This document shows positions 25,001 to 32,889 of a stretch of DNA of 64,000 nt, one piece after another. The stretch comes from Bombyx mori (Eukaryota > Arthropoda > Insecta > Lepidoptera > Bombycidae). The notes beneath the pieces were generated by a model. It was given only the letters and a program-made list of their open reading frames with translations. It searched no databases and had not been told where the DNA came from. The position numbers and the translations under genes were made by a program. Location of the stretch: positions 4,774,001-4,838,000 of the forward strand of contig NC_085108.1 of assembly GCF_030269925.1 (NCBI RefSeq), written 5' to 3'. The first letter of the stretch is position 1, and each line of letters starts with the position of its first letter.

Positions 25001-28000
25001 CGGCGAGAAACTCAGTGAGCTGTGTCTGTGGGTTAATTTACTCGCCGAGCCCCTCGTTGCAAGCGAGGAGTTCGGCGTGGACGGTGACCGGGAACCCTCT
25101 TATAACACAATACTTCTACAACACGATAACCAGATTTTTGTTCAAAATTATTTAGAAAATTACATTATGGACTATGAAGACACAATAACTATATGGAGGG
25201 ATTAACCGAAATGTTTACTGCTTATTTGAAAAAGGCACTGCGAGCTAGTTTTTATGTTTAATGGGTAAGAAAACATACAGGCACAGTTGAAATGTTTCGT
25301 TCAATAAAATTACTCACATTTTTGTACTGTCTTCTAGTCTCATAGGTATAACACGGTTTCGCACAGCACGGGACTTTGTAGGAACGTATCTACCGTTTTA
25401 TAGGAGGGTTACCTGTATACCAAAAGATACAAATATATCTTAAGAATACCCGAGTATACACACATGACGTGGTCGAGGCGGTTGGCCAACCCCACGTGGG
25501 GTATACCTGGTCTTTGATGACTGGGTGAATCGTGGCGGTGGACGCCTCGCCTTTCGTCTGGTGCAGGTCTTGACCGGGCACGGATGCTTCGGGAAATACT
25601 TGCACCGGATAGGGGTTGAGCCGACGACGAGGTGTCACCATTGTGGACACGACCTGGACACGGCGGAGCATACGCTCGCTGTCTACCCCACTTGGTCGCA
25701 AAGATAAGACCGGACTTGTCGCTGTCTGGTGTTGTGGCGTCGATGCTTTGCGGCGACGAGTCCTGGAAGACTATGCTCGACTTCTGCGAGTGCACCATCT
25801 CACTACGCAGAAATCCGCCGCTGGGGGTTGGGACCATGGTCCCTTGACCCGGCACTCTAAGAGCTTCAGGCTCCACCCGCTTTATGCGGGGAGGGATACA
25901 GTTGTGGGGCGGCGTGCTTTGCATGCTCGCCCATAATAGAAAGCCAAGTGATTGATGGTAGACCGCGTTCCCTCGACTGCTCCGGGGAAAGGTGCAGCGC
26001 GGCATAATCAAGGAGGGCTCTGGCCCGTCGCCCGAGGGAACCGGTGGTCGTTTGATTTGGAGTCTGGGGGAAAGCGGGATGGATGTAATATGCTCTACGT
26101 CATTCCTGTCCCATCTCAGTGGCCCCGACTGGGCTGCGGCCCGGTCCGGGATAGGGCGCCGGCTGTAAGCGGCTAGTTTTTAGTGAAGTTCAACTCCCAC
26201 ATACCCCACTCGCCGCGAACCGGTTATTTTCTCCTGTATATAAAAAACAATGTATACGTACATACATACATTTGTTTACTTTTTTCACTAATTGTTGTGT
26301 TAGCGTGTATGGGGACAAGTGATACTCAAGACGGCCAGTGACACACTAACATTTATTACAAACATAACATTTCCTCCCTTATCAGTTCAAGACACATTAA
26401 CTATTAAGACACATTAACACTATTAAGACAAACAAAATTACAAGCTACACATTTAATAAAACTGTCTATAATTAACCCTAGGACGGTTACGTTTAGGAAA
26501 CCTGGGCTCCCTAATATTTTGGGGCTCCAAGCTCGCCTCCTCTGCCTCGAAGAACAGATCCCCTTCTTCAGAGTCTTCAGACTGCGCGGGTCGACGCACT
26601 CCTCGCGTGACAGTTACGTGACTCGGTTCCGGTGACTCCCGATTCGGCTGATTGTCACATGCACTAGAGATTCCAGTGCGGCCGCTCTCCTCTTCCCTCT
26701 CCTCAGTTGCACTCTCTTCGTCGTGTGTGTGAGTTCCGATGGCCAGGAAAAACCTATCTCTTTCGCTTCGCGCACGCTCAACGACGCCGAGAAAAGGTAC
26801 TCACAAATCCAAAAGGAAGCAACCGCGATTATATTTGGTGTTCGTCGATTTCATCAATATTTGTACGGCAGGTCAAATCCATTTATACTAAGGACGGACC
26901 ACAAACCGCTGCTCTCAATATTTGGCCCACAACGAGGCATCCCAGAAGTCTCGGCAAACAGACTTCAAAGATATGCAATTTTTCTTAGTGGTTATAATTA
27001 TGTAATCGAGTACGTGAAGAGTGCAGATAATAGTGCGGACTATCTGTCTCGTGCGAGTCTACCGGGCGGCGCGGGCGCGTGCGGTGGTCGAGGCGGGGGG
27101 ACCAGGCGCGGAGCGGGAGCGGTCGATGTCGATGCGTTCGACAGCGCCTCTTATGTTTGCTTTGTAGTGCAAGGCGCACTCCCGATATCGGTGACTGAAT
27201 TACGTAACGCAACCAGCAATGATAGCATATTACGTGAAGTCATCAAATATATTCAAAACGGATGGCCTAAAAAAATTATTAACGCAGAAGTTAAGCCTTA
27301 CTACTTATGTAGATTGCAACTGTCCGTTGAAAATGGTTGCGTTATGAGGGGTCATAAAGTGGTGATACCAGGAAGTTTGCGTCACCGTATTTTAACAGAG
27401 TTGCATACCTCACACATGGGCATAGTTAAAACAAAGGCTGAAGCTCGATCTCGATGTTGGTTTCCAGGCTTAGACGACGCCTTAGAAAATATGATTAGCT
27501 CATGTGAGGTGTGTATGCAGCTACGACCGACTCCGCCGCGCACTCCGGTGTGCCCGTGGGAATACCCCCCACAACCCTTTTACCGTGTACACTTAGACTT
27601 TCTAGGTCCGCTGAATGGTCGGATGTACCTGGTCCTAGTAGACGCGTACTCCAAGTGGCTTGAGGTGTACGAGATGGCTTCCACAACTACTAGTGCGGTC
27701 ATTGAAAGAATGTATGAGTACATGTCCAGATACGGATTGCCTCATACGGTAGTTACGGATAACGGTACTAATTTTTGTTCTCAGGAGTTTCTTAATTTTT
27801 GTACACTAAACGGTATATCTCATATTACTTCGCCGGCATACCATCCGGCAAGCAACGGACAAGCCGAAGCTTATGTGAAAATAGTAAAAAGGGGTATCAA
27901 AACTTGTTTGTTGAGTAGTACAAATGCTAGGGAAAACAAACTGCGACTATACAAATACGTTTTCGATTATAGAAACTCGGTTCACTCGACAACAGGAATG

Positions 28001-31000
28001 TCTCCGGCACAGTTAGTGTTTGGTCGCAAATTACGTTCACGTTTAGATTTAATGAACCCGCGTTCGCCACCGTCGCCTTCATCTGCTTCGTTGACTGATT
28101 ATGTTTTATCTAAACAGTGTACGCAAAGTAAAACAAAAGGAGGGAAAGTCAGAAATTTTGAGCTAGGCCAAGTAATTATGTACAAAAAATATCTTGTTAA
28201 TAATAAATATACGTGGTGTAAAGGTGTGATATTAAAGAGAATTGGTAAAAACGTATACATTTTAAAAGACTTTAAATCTTCAATACAACTCAAGAGGCAC
28301 TCTGAACAGCTGTTTTCGTGCAAAACCAAATGTGGTGCCAGTCAAACCTGGGCGGATGACTTGAGCGGTTCTATTGCTCCAACCGTTGCTAGTCCGGCAA
28401 CGGGGATGATGTCGTCGCCTTGTGATGATAGTAGCGGCATCGGACCTCACACACACGACGAAGAGAGTGCAACTGAGGAGAGGGAAGAGGAGAGCGGCCG
28501 CACTGGAATCTCTAGTGCATGTGCAGCCGCGCGGGCGCTGCGCAAGCTCTCGGTCAGCTCCACAGCCCTGGCGAAGGTCAGCCCGGCCAACTCCTGCACG
28601 TACATTTTTTCTTTCTCCACGCCCGGCAGCATACCCATAATGAATCGATCTCTTAATGCTTCTTCTACATTGCTGAAGTTACACTGAGAAGTGAGACCTC
28701 GTAACCTCGCAGCCCACTGTGATGGTGTCTCCTGGGGTAGTTGTGTGGCGGCATAAAAATGATGACGCTCGCCAAATCCCACTGATTTTGGAGTGAAATG
28801 GTTGTCCAAGGCACTAACTATATCTTCGTATGGTACTTCTTGAACTTCTTTAGGCAGCACGAGATCAGCTGCCAGTTTGTAGGTAGATTCGCTGAGTGTG
28901 CTAAGCAATATGGCCCGTCTTTTGACTCCTGCTGGATCTTTCACCACGTTAATATCATTCGCGATGAACCACTGTGTGAGTCTGCATCTCCAAGTCTTCC
29001 AAGTTTGCATGTTATGATCGAAATTACTTAAATTTCCGAAAGACATTATTTTTTATTTTTTGGTGTGGGTACCTCGTCGCCAATGTTGTGTTAGCGTGTA
29101 TGGGGACAAGTGATACTCAAGACGGCCAGTGACACACTAACATTTATTACAAACATAACACTAATGAATAATTTTTCACTGATTCAGTTAAATATAGATA
29201 AAAAAATGTATTGTACTTGAGCCCTTAGAACTCATATCTCAAGGTGGGTGGTGGCATTTACATTGTAGATGTCTATGGGCTCCGATAACCACTTAGCGCC
29301 AGGTGGGCCGTCCATCCATCTAAGCATAAAAAAAGAAATACATAATAATAGTTCTTGAGTCCCAATGGGGGTTCCTACATGATCATAGCAGCCGTTCTTT
29401 TTGTCATGATCGTCCAGTCTATTCCATATATCCAATGCTGCTTTACCTATTGCATCTGAAGACAATTTAACTGACGGTAAGGATAATTGTCTGCGAGTAT
29501 CTGCAAGTGGTGTTTCTTTGATGTATATTACACGGAGACTACCACAGCCCACTGAGTGTCTCGCCGGATCTTCTCAGTGGGTCGCAATTCCGATCCGGTG
29601 GTAGATTCTGCGGAGAACTGTTCTTGCTAGGGCTAGTGCTAGCAAATTCTCGTAGGTTTAGCCCGTGAGCTCACCTATCCGTCTGGGCGTAGCTAGAATA
29701 GCCTTTTAGACTACCAGCCCATACGTTGGGAAAGAAAGATACTCAGATGAGCACACGTCTGATCTGAGGGAGAATATCAAATATCGCTCATATAAGGACT
29801 CTTCAAGCCTTGTTTGAAGAAGGAGGTTTCATAACGCCCGGGATCACCATGTAGAGAAATTCATTGGAAGCCGGACGGTACGTGACATAAAGGATCAATG
29901 GAAATGTACCGTGAATGAGCAAAGCGGTTATAGTTAGTATATGGGCCCGTTAACACAGACCGGCTCGGAGAGGAGGGCCGGTTTTTATCACGTTGGAAAC
30001 AGTTTTGAGTGATTACAGTAAAAATGGTAGTCCGTTGGAGCAAGGCCCGTCGAATACAGAGGGTGACGAATGGTTTCTAATTGCAGTTCCTGTAGAGTTA
30101 AAACGGTTTCTCTTGCTGTATGAGGTCTCGCGTTATAATGGACCGATAATGGTGAAGATCGATTCATGAGTCGATGATTTCGGCACAGTAGACATCTGCC
30201 GTTATTTCTTGACCAGATCGGAGAAAGCTATAGTGAATAACACCATGCTGAGACCACCAAACAGTTACCGTGACCTTTTTATTGGTAAGCTTTGCTTTAA
30301 TATCGATCCAATGTTCCTTCATTTCTGTATCGACTCAACAAGGCAACATACAGTTTCAACACGCATATCTTTCTGCAGATCAGTTAAATCATGAGGCACC
30401 CATTTTTCATAAAAAAAAATATTTTATTGATTTGACGCAAATGAGTCAATATTCTTGGTAAGGTAACGTTAAACCATACCGCTAATTCCTGGGTAGTTTT
30501 GCTCGGATCGGCTTCCATCATCTCTTTCAATTCTTTGTTATTCACATGTGTGGACTGAAGGATGACATGGAAAGACCACATAAAAACGAAACGTAACGAA
30601 ATTAACATTACATTTAAAAACCTACTCTGGCTTCTCGGTAGACAGGCTGCCTTATCCCTATCCAACAAGCTACGGGTATATTGCTCAATAATAAAACCGA
30701 TCTGGACGTATGGAATCCAACTGTGGTCGACAGCCAGCAAATCCAACATTATGTGCCTCCAGAGAGCTCAAAACAGTATCCTGAGGGTACTCTCGTCGGC
30801 GCCTTGGTATACTCGAAATTCTGAAATCCACGAGTACCCGGAAATCCCAACCGTCTTGGATGAAGTTAAACGATACTCAGCCAACTATAAGAACCGCTTG
30901 ACATCTCACCCAAACCCGTTGTCCAGCTTACTATTGCAGCCAAATCCGATTCGAAGACTCAAGAGAGCCAACGCGCTACCCTACTAAGGCGAGACGGAGC

Positions 31001-32483
31001 ATTGGCTCTGTCCCTCCAAACTAATTGTTAAATCACAACTCACCTGATTATAGTCTTGGCGACTGATCGCAAGTGTTAATAAAGAAAAAAAAAATAGAAA
31101 AAAAAATTCACATGTGTGGGCGGTCTTCCACGCTGTTCGTTCTTCAAATCAAATTTTCTATCACGAAATCGCGCGGTGCGTTCATTAGCAGTCCTCTCTC
31201 CAAACGCAACATTGATATTGCGAGCTGTTTCTGCAGCATTAGTTCCGCGTCGGAACTCGTATTCAAAAATCACTCAAATTTTCAAAGTATCCATCTTTGT
31301 TGCCTAAGCTGAATAAAAAAAAAACATCTGAAAGTCGATAATCGAATGTTGCACATTTTTTAAAAGAGGAACCTCATAGGAACCATTTGAAAAAAGTTTT
31401 ACTCAAAAATCTCTAACCATGAAGGTTCTATGTCAATTCGAAGTATTTAATACAATAAAACGGCAATTTCATACTTTAACCCCTATTATATAGATATACA
31501 TTCAACGCGGCCTTTTTCAAAAATAGATAACCAATAGTTAAATTAGTCGACAGACATGTAATATATACATATAAAAGATGTTATTTTTTTTTTTTTTTTT
31601 TTCTCAAGGCTCTCAGCTTAGGTAGGAAAAAAAAAAAAAAAAAAAAAATAGATATACATACGTTTACAGCCACTCGTACAAGATACCTCATAGGTTATTT
31701 TAGCCGCACTGAACGTTAAATACTTTTTTTCCTTTTGCCTTCCTATGCTGATATTTCAGCTTCGCCTTGACGTGTAGGTGAACTCAGGTGGCTCAAACCG
31801 GGAGTGTTGCTAACACTGGCCCTAGCAAGAGCAGTGCTTTGCAGAATCTACCACCGGATCGGAAACGCGACCCGATGAGAAGATTCGGCAAGAAACTCAG
31901 TGGGCTGTGTCTATGGATTAATTTACTCGTCGAGCCCTTGGTCGCAGGCGACGGGTTCGGCGAGGACGGTGACCGGTGCTTGAGGTGCCTAAAAGCACTG
32001 TTAATGGATCGGGAGGATCCGTAATGACGTGTTTAGGGCGACGTCAACTGTTTAACATTCGGTCCACAGGGTCGGGTATGTAATTACCGGCGGTCACGAC
32101 AAGAGGGTTTTCGTGTTGTGCCGCCTTCTCAAAGTGAAATACTAGTATCGCGGCTTTAAAGTACGAACAAAGCTCATAGTTTTACAGCGTAAATCAGAAT
32201 AGTCGTTTGGCAGAAGAAAAATCAGGATTGGCCTAATTATGCCATTTGAACAGAAAACTTTTATTAAACGCACAAGCAAAACATGATCGATTAATATATG
32301 AATACTAGTTAATGCTTATGTTTATGAATATAATGTATTTTACGATTAAACTTGGCTTCTAAGACCCGATCCTTTAGTCAACGCGTTAAATAAAAATAAT
32401 AATTGTTTATTTATGTTTCTTTTTTTCTTTTGCAGGTATTGCAATCAGCAAGGGAGCAACTTAAGTGGTCCTTATTGAAATGA
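16057..32483 (+). CDS. COPZ1: coatomer subunit zeta (COPI vesicle coat), six exons
   Basis: Zeta is the small subunit of the COPI coat, which pairs with gamma-COP on Golgi-derived vesicles in Golgi-to-ER and intra-Golgi transport. I recognise the family from the spliced reading: exon 2 gives EPTLYIVKG and AKYYD, exon 3 [20 protein letters not shown], exon 4 FDEICDGG, exon 5 VILDADP and the last exon [10 protein letters not shown], all typical of zeta. Exons are 16057-16089, 17476-17621, 18066-18165, 19983-20116, 21425-21515 and 32436-32483. Together they make 552 bases, 183 residues plus stop, close to the family's usual size (about 177-180). All introns are GT/AG and keep frame. The whole protein is one longin-like fold of the adaptor small-chain type. 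A second in-frame ATG at 16072 would give MEGSLFEPTLY, nearer the usual family start, so the true start may be there. Intron 5 is about 10.9 kb and full of transposons. Confidence 0.95.
16233..16725 (+). mobile_element. two jockey-type LINE 3' fragments in COPZ intron 1
   Basis: 16233-16322 (cggtttctcgccggatcttc on) and 16622-16725 (agcaaattctctcaggttga on), both plus strand. They may be one copy split by about 300 bases of AT-rich sequence. Confidence 0.6.
16840..16960 (+). mobile_element. LINE tail (LWNELPS type), COPZ intron 1
   Basis: gcggtaggcagcggctaggc to the A tail; 3' UTR only. Confidence 0.7.
17476..17621 (+). CDS. COPZ1: COPZ exon 2
   Basis: The acceptor is ttctag. The exon reads from EPTLYIVKG to KNLFNKTH and the first two bases of an Arg codon, then a gtcaat donor (phase 2). 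This is the N-terminal half of the longin-like fold. Confidence 0.95.
17837..17926 (+). mobile_element. jockey-type LINE 3' end, COPZ intron 2
   Basis: gtttgagccccgtgagctca to taggtagggaaaaaa. Confidence 0.7.
18066..18165 (+). CDS. COPZ1: COPZ exon 3
   Basis: Acceptor tttacag. Its first base completes the split Arg codon, then [11 protein letters not shown] to GSSHENE, ending at a gtatga donor in phase 0. This is the most conserved stretch of the protein. Confidence 0.95.
18256..18395 (-). mobile_element. jockey-type LINE 3' fragment with internal deletion
   Basis: The usual start (ccttgagaggctatttcagc) jumps from cttcgcagaa to ggcgacgtcgacag, skipping the middle. Confidence 0.65.
18603..18788 (+). 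mobile_element. jockey-type LINE 3' end, COPZ intron 3
   Basis: acccactgagtttctcgccg to taggtaggaaaaaa. Confidence 0.75.
19425..19560. repeat. AT-rich low-complexity tract, COPZ intron 3
   Basis: Runs of ataaatatatacatata-like sequence. Confidence 0.8.
19983..20116 (+). CDS. COPZ1: COPZ exon 4
   Basis: Acceptor ttttcag. Encodes [20 protein letters not shown] to FDEICDG plus two bases of a Gly codon; donor gtatgt, phase 2. Confidence 0.95.
20139..20184 (-). repeat. Helitron-like 3' end fragment
   Basis: actagtggtcgcccggtagg with gcgaaattcgactataatta, shared with 1937-1985 (also minus). A similar end is at 45493-45530. Confidence 0.5.
20183..20338 (+). mobile_element. Bm1 SINE fragment, COPZ intron 4
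   Basis: Begins in the body (ccctgcccatttctgccgtg) and ends before the tail. Confidence 0.75.
20405..20649 (-). mobile_element. Bm1 SINE body, COPZ intron 4
   Basis: Complete body in inverted orientation, 70 bases from the plus-strand copy, so the intron transcript could fold on itself. Confidence 0.85.
21157..21405 (+). mobile_element. Bm1 SINE body, COPZ intron 4
   Basis: Ends only about 20 bases before the exon 5 acceptor. Confidence 0.85.
21425..21515 (+). CDS. COPZ1: COPZ exon 5
   Basis: Acceptor attacag. Completes the Gly codon, then [20 protein letters not shown] to EQTVAQ; donor gtaatt, phase 0. The next exon is about 10.9 kb away. Confidence 0.95.
21516..23313. other. start of COPZ intron 5
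   Basis: No gene. 21840-22075 and 22855-23190 resemble old transposon sequence (gctacgctttcacgcccgaa) but cannot be assigned. Confidence 0.4.
23314..23612 (+). mobile_element. Bm1 SINE with intact head, 3' truncated
   Basis: Head and middle are complete but the copy stops at ttggggcag, losing the tail. In COPZ intron 5. Confidence 0.8.
24102..24222. mobile_element. short palindromic MITE in COPZ intron 5
   Basis: Ends share gttttccaattacag in inverted orientation, and gcataatgcg lies inside each arm. About 120 bp. Confidence 0.7.
24822..25092 (-). mobile_element. jockey-type LINE 3' UTR fragment
   Basis: Starts with the oligo(T) of the inverted tail, then the tagccttgacagg and gatccggcgagaaactcagt landmarks. 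In COPZ intron 5. Confidence 0.8.
25500..26185 (+). pseudogene. R1-clade LINE, ORF2 C-terminus and 3' UTR
   Basis: Reads [20 protein letters not shown] and [19 protein letters not shown] to [13 protein letters not shown], the CCHC zinc finger after the reverse transcriptase in R1-type LINEs. The last Cys of the finger is Tyr, and the frame stops at 25705 and shifts afterwards, so it is dead. A GC-rich tail continues to about 26185. It lies in COPZ intron 5, not in rDNA. Confidence 0.8.
26293..26369 (-). repeat. 77-bp LTR (3' copy)
   Basis: TGTTGTGTTAGCG to AACATAACA; identical to the other copy. Very short for a Gypsy LTR. Confidence 0.88.
26370..26380 (-). promoter_or_regulatory. polypurine tract of the 77-bp-LTR element
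   Basis: AAGGGAGGAAA on the minus strand directly before the 3' LTR, the expected start of plus-strand DNA synthesis. Confidence 0.7.
26400..26741 (-). pseudogene. Gypsy Pol C-terminal tail (normal orientation)
   Basis: On the minus strand it encodes [20 protein letters not shown], then an acidic tail with [15 protein letters not shown] and [10 protein letters not shown] before the polypurine tract. The first 28 or so residues duplicate the end of the inverted block. Confidence 0.8.
26656..28523. repeat. 86-bp inverted repeat bounding the inverted Gypsy block
   Basis: Arms 26656-26741 and 28438-28523 are reverse complements with one mismatch (t/g at 26734). Both encode the Pol tail. Confidence 0.93.
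26735..28523 (+). pseudogene. Gypsy RNase H-integrase block, inverted relative to its element
   Basis: Plus-strand frame opening as [20 protein letters not shown] (RNase H without its first part), then [17 protein letters not shown], an HHCC integrase region (H...H...C..C over roughly residues 225-270 of the 26723 frame) and DDE residues in HLDFLGP, VTDNGTN and NGQAEAY. The tail ends [15 protein letters not shown]. The frame is open from 26723 to 28687, but sequence beyond 28523 is antisense Gag. No reverse transcriptase or protease. Confidence 0.88.
28525..29046 (-). pseudogene. Gypsy Gag N-terminal part
   Basis: Starts [20 protein letters not shown] just after the 5' LTR and runs through [17 protein letters not shown] and [15 protein letters not shown], typical of insect Gypsy Gag. 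It stays open to 28447 only because it runs into the antisense of the integrase tail; genuine Gag ends near 28525. The zinc knuckle and everything after it are lost. Confidence 0.85.
29084..29160 (-). repeat. 77-bp LTR (5' copy)
   Basis: Identical to 26293-26369; followed on the right by CTAAT, the target duplication. Confidence 0.88.
29212..29336 (+). mobile_element. Bm1 SINE, 5' truncated
   Basis: tacttgagcccttagaactc to the A tail, just right of the 77-bp-LTR element. Confidence 0.75.
29548..29735 (+). mobile_element. jockey-type LINE 3' end
   Basis: cccactgagtgtctcgccgg to gttgggaaag. 29740-29985 to its right looks like another LINE tail on the minus strand (CHVPSGFQ) but is badly broken. 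Confidence 0.65.
29990..31310 (-). pseudogene. mariner transposase relic, split by a LINE
   Basis: Minus strand: [20 protein letters not shown] and [12 protein letters not shown] (31273-31120), then after the [24 protein letters not shown] and [13 protein letters not shown], a frameshifted [13 protein letters not shown], later [18 protein letters not shown] and finally pieces of the [10 protein letters not shown] and LAPTDYHF motifs. These are the standard mariner landmarks in order, broken by frameshifts and stops. It lies in COPZ intron 5. I could not fix the terminal repeats. Confidence 0.85.
30554..31105 (+). mobile_element. 5'-truncated jockey-type LINE inserted in a mariner relic
   Basis: A frame from 30562 to 30987 reads [42 protein letters not shown] and [16 protein letters not shown], the C-terminal end of a jockey-clade reverse transcriptase. 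A 3' UTR and an A-rich tail follow. It is flanked by a perfect 14-bp duplication, ATTCACATGTGTGG, at 30540-30553 and 31106-31119, the mark of target-primed insertion. Confidence 0.9.
31602..31650 (+). mobile_element. minimal jockey-type tail
   Basis: Only ctcaaggctctcagcttagg, taggaa and a long A run remain, preceded by an oligo(T) tract. An extreme 5' truncation of the family. Confidence 0.5.
31722..32138 (-). mobile_element. jockey-type LINE 3' fragment
   Basis: Same family as 14588-15212; ends about 300 bases before the last COPZ exon. Confidence 0.8.
32436..32483 (+). CDS. COPZ1: COPZ exon 6 (terminal)
   Basis: A strong polypyrimidine tract ending tgcag precedes [15 protein letters not shown] and a TGA stop. 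The sequence is the conserved zeta C-terminus, so the exon is assigned despite its distance. An AATAAA lies 62 bases after the stop. Confidence 0.93.
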   Translation, partial: VLQSAREQLKWSLLK

Positions 32484-32544
32484 ATATAAACACTTAAGCA
32501 CGATACATATAAAAAAATGTTCATTTATTTAATATTCCATTAAA

Positions 32545-32550
32545 AATAAA
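32545..32550 (+). promoter_or_regulatory. COPZ poly(A) signal
   Basis: AATAAA 62 bases downstream of the COPZ stop. It lies only about 20 bases from an AATAAA on the opposite strand that would serve the converging gene. Confidence 0.7.
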
Positions 32551-32568
32551 TATATTTACAAGTTCAGT

Positions 32569-32574
32569 TTTATT
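32569..32574 (-). promoter_or_regulatory. poly(A) signal for ISOC-type distal isoform
   Basis: AATAAA on the minus strand, 172 bases beyond the distal stop and within about 20 bases of the COPZ poly(A) signal on the other strand. Confidence 0.55.
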
Positions 32575-32745
32575 TGTTAGAATTGACGTTGACAGCTGCT
32601 GTAAAATTTTTTTTTTTCAAACACTTCGATCTATTTCTTCGATCACTGTTAACCTTAAAAATAACCTAAAATAATTAGGTGCGATTTTTACATAATATTA
32701 TTTTTTAAAGAAATCGCTAATTTCCTCACAAAACTATTATAATTT

Positions 32746-32889
32746 TTACTGACTACCGCCAAATTCGTTTGCGGCGGGCGTAACGTTTAATTTAGAAATT
32801 TGCTTGAAGGCAGGATGATTTTTATCTTTCAAAAGCTTAAAGAGAACGTTCTCTGAAGTACCTACGAAACAGCCGATGGACTGGAGACG
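32746..32889 (-). CDS. ISOC-type gene alternative terminal exon B (distal)
   Basis: Acceptor ttccag. 47 residues beginning RLQSIGCFVGTSENVLFKLL and ending EFGGSQ, then TAA. Both this and the proximal copy have open frames and intact splice sites, so neither looks like a dead duplicate. An opposite-strand AATAAA at 32569-32574 is the likely 3' end. Confidence 0.88.
   Translation of the reverse strand, partial: RLQSIGCFVGTSENVLFKLLKDKNHPAFKQISKLNVTPAANEFGGSQ

Larger units (their letters stand above)
26293..29160 (-). mobile_element. rearranged Gypsy element with 77-bp LTRs, in COPZ intron 5
   Basis: Two identical 77-bp repeats (26293-26369 and 29084-29160), each TG...CA, are flanked by a CTAAT duplication (26288-26292 and 29161-29165). 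On the minus strand TTGGCGACGAGG follows the right LTR like a primer site, and AAGGGAGGAAA directly precedes the left LTR like a polypurine tract, so the element points left. Minus-strand gag sits at the right and the Pol C-terminal tail at the left, as expected. Between them RNase H and integrase read on the plus strand, and the Pol tail occurs twice, inverted. Rest of gag, protease and reverse transcriptase are missing. Confidence 0.88.

Noticed and set aside
25409..26011. 200-codon minus-strand frame
   Set aside because: Antisense of the R1-clade LINE fragment, whose zinc-finger motifs read on the plus strand.
28447..28530. C-terminal end of the minus-strand gag frame ([13 protein letters not shown])
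   Set aside because: This part is the antisense of the duplicated Pol tail; Gag homology ends near 28525.
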